NCBI GenBank assembly: GCA_012845835.1
Contig: JABAKD010000011.1
Span: forward strand, 9,548,381 to 9,612,380
Direction: 5' to 3'
Length of the DNA: 64,000 nt
Source: Undaria pinnatifida
Lineage: Eukaryota > Sar > Phaeophyceae > Laminariales > Alariaceae
The stretch's first letter is position 1; every line of letters starts with the position of its first letter. A model generated the notes under the pieces. It was given only the letters and a program-made list of their open reading frames with translations, made no database searches and was not told the DNA's origin. The translations under genes were made by a program, and so were the position numbers. Below are positions 57,401 to 64,000 of this stretch, piece after piece.

Positions 57401-59850
57401 GTGACGAGGTTTACCACCCAACCGGACCAACTGGCCAAGAAGAGGTACTGTACCCCCTATGGTAGCAGTGACGAGGTTTACCACTAAACTCGACCAACTT
57501 GCCCAAAAGAGGTACTTTACCCCTATGGTAGCATTGACTACGTTTACCATTAGACTAGACCAACTGGCCCAAAAGAGGTACGGTACCCCCTATGTTAGCG
57601 GTGACGGGGTTTACCACCAGACTAGACGAACTCCAAAAAGAGGTACTGTACCTCTATGTTAGCACTGACGAGGTTTACCGCTAGACTAGACCAACTGGCC
57701 ACAAAGAGGTAGGGTACCCCCCATATTAGCAGTGACGAAGTTTACCACCAGACTAGGCCAATGGGCCAAAAAGAGGTACTGTACCCCCTATTGTAGCAGT
57801 GACGATATTTACCACCAGACTAGACCAACGGGCCAAAAAGAGGTACAGTACTCCCTATTGTAGCAGTGACGATATTTACCACTAGACTAGACCAACTGGC
57901 CAAAAAGAAATAATATACCCCCTATGGTAGCAGTGACGAGGTACGCTACTAGATTAGACCGCACCGGCCACAAAGAGGTACTGTACCCCTACGGAGGCAG
58001 TGACGAGGTTTACCACCAGACTAGAGCAAGTGGCCAGAGAGAGGTACTGTACCTCTACGGTAGCAGTGGCGAGGTTTACCACTAGACTCGACCAACTGGC
58101 CAGAAAGAGGTAGAGTACCCCTATGGTAGCAGTGACGAGATTTACCACTAGACTGGACCAACTGGCCAAAAAAGAGGTACGGTACCTCTACGGTAGCAGT
58201 GACGAGGTTCACCACTGGACTAGACCAACTGGCCAAAAAGAGGTACTGTACCCCCTACGGTAGCAGTGACGAGGTTTACCACTAGACTAAACCAACTGGC
58301 CAGAAAGAGGTACTGCACCCCTATGTTAGCAGTGGCTACGTTTACCACTAGACTCGACCAACTGGCCAAAAAGAGGTACTGTACCCCCTATGGTAGCAGC
58401 GACAAGGTTTACCACCAGACTAGACCGCACCAACGACACCGACTAGGTACCTAGCGGATAGTAGAGGAACAGCACAGGGGCATTAGGTGGGCACTTGGAC
58501 GATAATGGGTTGGTGTTTCGCTTGAACAGGCCCGTCGATTACTTTTTATAATGGAAGAAGGTACTGTCTGTATCGTAGCCTTAGCACGATTCCATCAAGC
58601 CACGAGTTTTTGTTTTTGTTTTATACAATGCTGTACTGTGCAATGGCAAGCGCGTTGTCTTCCGTCTTCTGTTTAGAGTACATTTCCTGAAGATATTCTC
58701 CCTCCGCTCTGAGCGCAACACCTCCTTCCCCTCCTCCCTCCCTCTTTTGTCACTGCTGGCCATTATACTCCACCACTGTGCTTCCGTGTACTAAACCAAA
58801 ACATACCCCACGCCCCACGGCTACACACTAACTGCTCAATATCGTGTGATGTGTGATGTGTGACGTGTGATGCGTGATGTCCTTCTTTGCTAGGGGCACT
58901 TCCGGTTCAAACGCGGTGGTGAAGCCGACCGCTGTGACGGAACCGACGGATATGGTGTCCACAGCCAGGGCCAGATCGACCGACGGCGAGAAGCAGCAAG
59001 GGACGGCACGGCGGTTGAGGTACGATATATTGTCGGGGCTTTCCTCGGTTACGGTTTTTGAAGTTAGCACATTCTCGTATTTTCCTGCGGGATCTGCTGT
59101 GGTTTCCTCGGCACTTTGAGGTATTTGGTGTATTGGATTTGGCGAGCACGGTTGTTGTTTGGGCGGGAAAACGTCACCGCGGGACTTTCCAGTCCTGTTT
59201 TGTATGGGACATCAAAAGCACGGTTGTTGCTTGGACGAGAAAGTCACCACAGAACTTGAGGGTTTTGCCAGGGCGCTCTCTCCGGTGTTCGTGCTTTATT
59301 CTGGCACCCCACAGGACAGGTCCTCCACCCGAACCGGCATGGCCGACCCCGAGAAGGCCGAAGGGATGGCAGGCGATTGAGGTGCGGGATTGATTGGTCA
59401 ATCCCTTTAGAAACACGCTCACTGGCGTTTTATGGCACACATTACTTGGAATTAGTGTAAGGTCGTTTTTCTCATTTTTAAAAGGGTGGGTTAACAGCGC
59501 GGTTACCTCGCAAATAGTATATATACCTAGTATATACAGATGGCAACAATAGTAATAACAACAACAACCGTTGGCCAGTTATTGCACACAAACCGCGTGT
59601 AAACCAGTTTCAAGCACCCTCTCCGCCGCCCTTCGCCCCCCGTCCCTAATTTACAACCGCTTGTTACTGTAGGAGCTCCGACCGGCCGAGAGACGTGGAC
59701 GCCAAGAACACCGCCCCCTCCGTCCGAGGCCAAAAGAAGGCGGGTTCGGGGACTGCTGGGGGGGTCTCGTCACGCACCCGGCAGGCGGTGGCCGCCAGGA
59801 AGGCGGCGGCGGCGGGGGGGAAGGAGGTAGCACGCAGGCGGTGGAGGTAG
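48432..59850 (+). CDS. Multi-exon gene of unknown function with coiled coil and low-complexity repeats
   Basis: Model: exons 48,432-48,590; 49,512-50,132; 51,575-52,893; 53,454-53,585; 58,894-59,019; 59,673-59,850 (TAG). Phases 0,0,2,2,2 join cleanly to 844 residues. Residues 1-53 include LVALYDELVEYQ. Exon 2 (54-260) has a Gln/His-rich stretch (about 130-155) and ends in a helical AVIDAYECAMEKSMKNAEDT segment. Exon 3 opens with a predicted coiled coil (about 261-335: NHTLQADNYALERKLRDLEN), then an Asn-rich part, then four copies of LRALASLAATTTPLP (about 392-510), then Pro/Ala/Thr-rich sequence. Exons 4 and 5 resemble each other (end GAKRLR and GTARRLR), and the last exon ends in the basic ARRRWR. 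I recognise no family. The layout recalls scaffold or centromere-linked proteins, but that is a guess. The acceptor of exon 2 could be 9 bases later, and a small exon could be missing in intron 1. Confidence 0.65.
50133..51574 (+). other. Intron 2 of the second gene
   Basis: The donor CGAAACCAG|GTGCGTG and acceptor CTGTGAACAG|GTCGAA are both phase 0. It contains two partial copies of the repeat seen at 16,003 and 16,755 (about 50,215 and 50,500), an A-rich GAAAAAGAAAG-type stretch at 50,755-50,890 and one TACCAGGTA at 50,922. Confidence 0.65.
54185..54358 (+). repeat. Minisatellite, about 45-50 bp x 4
   Basis: The unit is ATCGACGCATAGTATTAGTA followed by further TAGTATTAGT words and TTATGAGG. 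Repeats start near 54,247, 54,287 and 54,327, with a degenerate first unit. The unit is AT-rich and non-coding. Confidence 0.85.
54400..54654 (+). mobile_element. Degenerate family-1 sequences bordering the satellite
   Basis: CACCTCCGTCGTAGCACGCG at about 54,464 matches a family-1 terminus, and GACGATTTGGGTTAAG..ATTCAGAAA..CCACCTCTACCGTAGCGCGCG (54,550-54,622) matches a family-1 right half. GGCCAAAAAGAGGTACCGTA follows at 54,641 and is the first block of the satellite array. Confidence 0.65.
54655..58445 (+). repeat. Satellite array, 66-70 bp unit, roughly 55 copies
   Basis: The unit reads GGTAGCAGTGACGAGGTTTA, then CCACTAGACTAGACCAACTG, then GCCAAAAAGAGGTACTGTAC, then CCCCTAT. First units start near 54,669, 54,735 and 54,802. 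Copies differ by substitutions and by 1-4 base length changes in the GTACCC segment. Groups of units recur as blocks (for example AGACCGCACC-containing variants near 55,239, 55,701, 57,020 and 57,958), suggesting higher-order amplification. Many units are 66 or 69 bp, so open frames run through several units on both strands (VAVTRFTTRLDQLAKKRY on plus), but they are short and broken. Confidence 0.95.
59272..59381 (+). pseudogene. Third copy of the duplicated exon, broken by one base
   Basis: After a TTTTGCCAG acceptor, the text DRSSTRTGMADPEKAEGMA mirrors exon 5 (STDGEKQQGTA). It ends at GATTGAG|GTGCGG, matching the exon 4 and 5 donors (CTGAG|GTACGAT; TTGAG|GTACGAT). Compared with exon 5 one base is missing before the end, so the frame meets TGA (59,378-59,380) instead of reading into the donor in phase 2. 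It is either skipped, a shorter terminal exon, or a sequence error. I left it out of the main model. Confidence 0.5.
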
Positions 59851-59951
59851 AGAGATGTGTCGGCCGGCCATCTCCTACTACTTCCATATTCCCTCAAGTA
59901 TTACATAGTAAGCTTTCGGTCGCTGCTTCTAGGGATGCACATCTGACTATT

Positions 59952-60033
59952 TCTGCTGTGGGTCAGGGGTATAGAACGCGCTGCTCCTTCCTTTTATTGG
60001 CGGTTGCGCTGGGGTTCGAATCTCCGCTGGTGC
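59952..60033 (+). other. tRNA-like sequence (A and B box), possible SINE head or tRNA relic
   Basis: GGTTCGAATCT (60,013-60,023) is a near-perfect B box. TGGGTCAGGGGTATAGAAC (59,959-59,977) resembles an A box and D arm (GGTC...GAAC pairs 3 of 4). The spacing is 10 bases longer than in a short-variable-loop tRNA. Acceptor ends do not pair, so it is not a working tRNA as read. It lies just after the second gene's stop. Confidence 0.3.
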
Positions 60034-60039
60034 GGTGAT

Positions 60040-60740
60040 GCTCAGGGATTTTTCTCCCTTTTTCTTTTTTCCGTCGCCGAAAGTGCGGCAGCGCGAATAC
60101 TCCATTCTTGATTTTTTTGTTTATATAGCAGAGTGTGCGCAGTTTCGGCCCTCCTTTTCTAAGTCAAGGTAAAACAAAGAAGAATGCGCGCACAATACCG
60201 GTATCTTTTTTTTGTAGTATTAATAACAGGACGAATGCAGTCACTAGGTCGGCACCCTCGATTTCGCCGTGAATACGTTGGGTGTCACGTACACCATATT
60301 CCCAATATGGACCGAAACATAGCGAGCTTTGCGGTATTGGTATGAATATCTTATAAATGGCTCTTATCGTAGCGGTGTTGATTACTATGTTATTAATGTT
60401 ACTATTAATATATGAAAAGTGCTACCCAGCACGATTACGTATAGTGGGTATGTGAGTAAGTACAGTATGGTGTTCGCAAGGTCTCTTGCGGACAGTGGGT
60501 AGGGCAATACCCCCCGCAGTCCACCTGTCTGTCTCACGCCGTACAACCTTTCGGCATTATCGTGTACTGTATCACATTGGCATACCTGGTATTACATTGA
60601 AGCGAGGATAATGGTTTTGGAGATCCATCCCGACTTTCCTCCTCCCGTGTTTTCCATCCGCACGAAGCCTCTACTGGAGGGCTGGGATCGGTGTGCCCAG
60701 ATTTTCTTTCGAGTTCTTACGTCATATTCTGTATTCAAAG
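60040..60740. other. Intergenic DNA, no supported gene
   Basis: Only short frames. One TACCTGGTA word is at 60,583. Nothing else is recognised. Confidence 0.4.
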
Positions 60741-60749
60741 AGCTTGGTG

Positions 60750-61000
60750 GGAATGGGGGTGATGGTGGTGATAGTGATAGTGATGGTGATGGTGATGGTG
60801 TGATGGTGATGGTGATGGTGGTGGTGATGTTGATGGTGGTGGTGATGGTGATGGTGGTGGTGATGGTGATGGTGATGGTGATGGTGGTGGTGATGGTGAT
60901 GGTGATGATGATGGTGATGGTGATGGTGGTGGTGATGGTGATGGTGATGGTGATGGTGATGGTGATGGTGATGGTGATGGTGACGGTGTTGGTGGGTGTT
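60750..61000. repeat. GGTGAT microsatellite
   Basis: About 250 bp of GGTGAT, with GGTGGT and GATGAT variants. Its frames give His, Thr/Ile or Val/Met runs on either strand, all artefacts. Confidence 0.98.
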
Positions 61001-61982
61001 AGGTGTGATCGGGTGGGGTGGCCGAAGGGGCGGGGAGGTGGGGTCGGAAGATAGTCGGGTGATATTATTAGTTGCGCATGCATCGCTTGTTTCCGCCCGC
61101 AAGTTGCCTGTGCATTTCGTTGTTTTTTTCGGGAGTTGGGTGAAAGGGGTAATACTCGTGCCGTATCCAGGGAACCTTAAAAAACTGCATCCACATATTT
61201 CATGGGACACACTACTTGGAGATAGTGTGGGATAAGCTCTGAAGCAGACAAAGGGCATAAATAATACCTAGGGCTGTCTAAATCGGAAAGGAGATATTTG
61301 TTGTTGCTGGTGGTGGTCTGGAAGTGCACATGTGCCTCGCAAACCTTGAGAGTGTCTCCCGAACAAAGCAGTGCCGGCTTTTTGGTTATCGCCTGTTGCG
61401 CCCCCGTCTGTACACAGTGGGTGTGTATGGTGTAGGATGACTGCTGCTTGCAGACAGATTCGGCGATACGATCGAACGAGCGACAAGGGGAGGATATGAT
61501 ATGATAGTAATATTATTAACATTTTCATGGAGGCGTGTTTCTTGAAGCCGCTTCTTCCCTTGCCGTATATCAGTGTTAATTGTACTCGGGGACGGATGTT
61601 ATTACTAGGTTTCTTACCGTAATCGCAGGAGGACACTCAGCGTAATTGATAGACTAAGCCGCCTGTGGTTGCCCCGTGTGGGTCCATCGGCTCTAAATAT
61701 GGTGCACTGCTGCGGTATTTGTCGGAGCACATGAGGTTGCGGAGGCGCGGGTGCTTGCCGCAACGGGGGCTGTCGTCGCAGTGCCTGTTGCTTATTATAC
61801 GTACACATGAGTCTTGGCGGTGTTTCTTCTACTGCCTCGTGCAGACTAACAATTGTACAGTTTTTTTTTTTTGTGCAATTCCAACTGCCGCGGCAAGGAA
61901 TGGCGAACGACTTACGCTTGGGATTGAAGATACCACGGAAGCCGTATGCATAATAATGAGAGGGCATACTTATAAGGTGCTG
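61001..61982. other. Intergenic DNA, no supported gene
   Basis: Frames at 61,268-61,636 and 61,614-61,967 (both minus) show no known domain. ACACTACTTGGAGATAGTGT (61,207) is an imperfect inverted repeat related to words at 3,097 and 59,443. Confidence 0.4.
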
Positions 61983-62251
61983 GGACGCGTGCTGCGGCGG
62001 TAGAGGTTCGCCTTTTTTCTGAGATTGACGTCAATTGGAGCTGGAGACCTCTCCCAAAAACTGATTTGGAGAAAAAAAAAACTGCTACCGGATGACAAAT
62101 TCCATGGCCGGCCCCAGGTATACAGAGATAATATATTATAAAAAAATGGCCGATTTTTTCCGACGATTTGGGTTAAGGAGCCCCGTCATTCAGAAACCGT
62201 TTCAGCCAAAAAGGTATACCTTAACACCTCCCTCTATCGTAGCACGCGTCC
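61983..62251 (+). mobile_element. Family-1 TIR element, full-length copy D
   Basis: The left end GGACGCGTGCTGCGGCGGTA and right end CTATCGTAGCACGCGTCC are inverted repeats (11 outer bases match exactly). The inside carries ACCTCTCCCAAAAACTGATT, CCATGGCCGG, TTTCCGACGATTTGGGTTAA, GGAGCCCCGTCATTCAGAAA and GCCAAAAAGGTATACC. It is 269 bp with no coding capacity. This is the best reference copy of the family in the window. Confidence 0.85.
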
Positions 62252-62540
62252 AAGGAATAGTCAATTTTAACACTGAAAAATATGTAGAGGGGGCGCTGGC
62301 GCTACCGCTCGCCTCGTGAGCACCTCCGTCGGGCTTGTTCCTCACCGGTATTGTCGAGTTTATCCCCCATGCCTTGTGTTTTTAAGTGTACACTCGAACA
62401 AATGGGTGAACCGGACTATCTTTGCCTTGATATTAGGGCTATGAAGTTTTTGGCGGTAACTCACATCGTGACGGCAAATATATTTGGCCCACACTACACG
62501 CACGTCCAGACGCCCGGGTCTACCTAGAACAGAGATGGAG

Positions 62541-62715
62541 AGAGCGTGCCACGATTGCTGAGAAAAATGTTAAGGTATACCGCTTTTGGGCGTATTCGTT
62601 TTCTGAATGATGGGGAATCCTTAGCCCAAAACCGTCGGGATGTTAACTCTTGGTTTTAAACATATTCCTGGTACGGATTTTTAGTATGCCCAGGCCATGG
62701 TGCCGATGAACATTG
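62541..62715 (-). mobile_element. Family-1 TIR element, truncated copy E
   Basis: In opposite orientation to copy D and 290 bp from it: AGCGTGCCACGATTGCTGAG (decayed terminus), TTAAGGTATACCGC, TTTTCTGAATGATGGGGAAT, AGCCCAAAACCGTCGGGA and CCCAGGCCATGG. It ends near the family centre. Confidence 0.65.
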
Positions 62716-63560
62716 GGTTGCACTCTTTGGTCTGTACACCCCATCTACCTGGGTGATGTACAGAGCATCATCAACTGAGGGCTCCCAGGGAAACTGATTG
62801 CACCTAGCTGTCGTGAGCAATGCGTGCGGACACAGATGTCATGAAACCCCACATTCGAACTAAAAGCCATGAGCACTCGAGTAAAAAAAATGTTGTGACA
62901 GTATTTAATGTTTCCAATCGGTGGCGTTGTTGCCGTGGCTGCCTTAGGAGCCCTCGCTTAGGTCACTCGTCTCTCTCACTCTTCACCATGGCAGTCTTAT
63001 CCCACCCCTTGATACTCCATTGAGCTCTACTGCTCTCCTACGGCTCTACTAATCTAAACTAAGTAAAGCGCGTCGGCAACATATGCCATCGCCTCAGAGG
63101 CCGCCGCAATACCGCAATGTTGGTGCCTTAGGGCACAGCAAAAGTACGATTACCCACAGCCGTCACAAGAGGGGCAAGGGTCGCCACAACCGTAAACCCA
63201 ACCAACCGCAAAAAAATGGGCGTTCTCTATCCCTCCGCCGTGACCCGACCCCACCCACCCCCGCCTCCCGCCGCGCGTTCACGACCAAGACAAAGAGAAA
63301 CCTGACGGCCTCAACGACGACAACGATGAACACAGTGTGCAGCGCCCTCCACAACGAAAGCCCAATCAGACAAGCCGCATATCGGTACACATTACCAGGT
63401 ATACATATACGGTACGGTTGGCCGTATGCCCGCAAACAGAGGTGAGTCGCAACGAAATCGCGATCGCCATCGCCATCGTCAGAAATGTCACAACAACGAC
63501 CCAAATCTCAACACTACGAGCATTATACATACTATATCATATTACATAACGCTGAATCGG
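62716..63560. other. Intergenic DNA, no supported gene
   Basis: Frames such as 63,083-63,445 (plus) are Arg/Pro/Thr-rich without known motifs. One TACCAGGTA is at 63,393. Confidence 0.4.
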
Positions 63561-63568
63561 TCCAACCC

Positions 63569-63599
63569 AGCCCCCCCCCCCCCCCTCCCCCCCCCCCTC
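63569..63599. repeat. Poly-C tract
   Basis: About 30 bases of C with one or two T. Confidence 0.9.
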
Positions 63600-63624
63600 T
63601 CACGCCATTGTCGTTGCCGAGCAG

Positions 63625-63995
63625 CCCGACCCTATTTTGGACCGGAAACCGCAAACCACACAAACCCATGCCACCTTCTCTGCGCCTGGTCCAATACTTT
63701 TATACGACCGGCAGAGCAAGAAATATAGGGCGCAAACACAGATCAACAATGGGAAAAAAAAACAAAAACAAACAAATAAATAAAACGTGGCGGAGTGCAT
63801 AAAAAAGACGAGGGAGATGCCTGCCGCCGCATTCAGAAAACGCAGAAATGTTTCGCAGAGGTGAAGTACCTTGAAATACATAACCTTGCTTTACAAACAA
63901 AACAAAAGCGTTTTCGCCTACGTGTGCGACCAGTTTCTGGTGGGATACTGGGGAGAAAACTTGGGCGAGACAAACACAAAGATTTCCTACCATAA
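63625..63995 (-). repeat. Dispersed repeat, inverted partner of 36,165-36,480
   Basis: Read on minus it has TTTGTGTTTGTCTCGCCC, CCAGAAACTGGTCGCACA, TACTTCACCTCTGCGAAACA, CTGCCGGTCGTATAAAAGTA and CAGGCGCAGAG in the same order as the plus copy 27 kb away. The right edge may lie beyond the window. The minus frame 63,993-63,700 is open but unlike any protein I know. Confidence 0.7.
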
Positions 63996-64000
63996 TAGAA

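Larger units (their letters stand above)
53586..58893 (+). other. Intron 4 of the second gene, 5.3 kb, host of a satellite array
   Basis: The donor CTGAG|GTACGAT and acceptor TTTGCTAG|GGGCA are both phase 2. The intron carries a 48-bp-class minisatellite, a degenerate family-1 element and the long satellite array described below. It is several times longer than any other intron in the window. Confidence 0.6.

Noticed and set aside
54655-58445. CRISPR array
   Set aside because: Units are contiguous head-to-tail without unique spacers, the genome is eukaryotic and there are no cas genes. It is a satellite.
60592-61258. His-rich, Thr/Ile-rich and Val/Met-rich proteins
   Set aside because: All arise from reading the GGTGAT microsatellite in different frames.

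Overview
The window looks like nuclear DNA of a repeat-rich eukaryote. Two genes are broken by introns of several hundred bases with GT-AG borders (several donors are GTGCG or GTGAG). There are no operons, and much of the rest is decayed transposons, minisatellites and homopolymer tracts. Large introns, Gly/Ser/Ala-rich low-complexity proteins and a Ty3/gypsy element with an unusual C-terminal module fit a stramenopile such as a brown alga. That is an inference, not a proof.

Layout. Bases 1-25,600 hold no gene I can defend, only a broken TFIIB-like fragment (3,446-3,799, minus). The rest is layered repeats: a terminal-inverted-repeat (TIR) family called family 1 here, a small pogo-like MITE nested inside one family-1 copy, a solo LTR, tRNA-like sequence, several unnamed families, long G-rich arrays alternating with copies of one repeat (20,380-21,650), and a GGGTC-rich element with hAT-like ends (24,861-25,522).

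Bases 27,472-35,580 (plus) encode a Wee1-family protein kinase in six exons. All exon phases agree and give a 1,561-residue protein with a long disordered N-terminus and a complete kinase domain. Wee1 kinases phosphorylate the ATP-loop tyrosine of cyclin-dependent kinases and hold back mitosis.

Bases 39,860-47,290 are a field of CGATACCTATTG-type short repeats. A degenerate Ty3/gypsy retrotransposon (40,138-45,172, coding on minus) sits inside it. It keeps recognisable reverse transcriptase, RNase H and integrase parts plus a Tudor-like C-terminal module, but it is broken by frameshifts and stops and lacks most of gag.

Bases 48,432-59,850 (plus) hold a second multi-exon gene of unknown function, about 844 residues as modelled. 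It has a coiled coil, Gln/His-rich and Thr/Ala-rich repeats, and duplicated phase-2 exons near its basic C-terminus. Its 5.3 kb fourth intron carries an array of roughly 55 copies of a 66-70 bp satellite, which appears to derive from the family-1 element. The right end (60,000-64,000) is again repeats: a GGTGAT array, two family-1 copies and one arm of a dispersed repeat also seen downstream of the kinase gene.

The most notable points are the apparent birth of a satellite from a TIR element inside an intron, the 2-2 phase exon duplication with a third copy broken by one base, and the Tudor-like module on the gypsy element.
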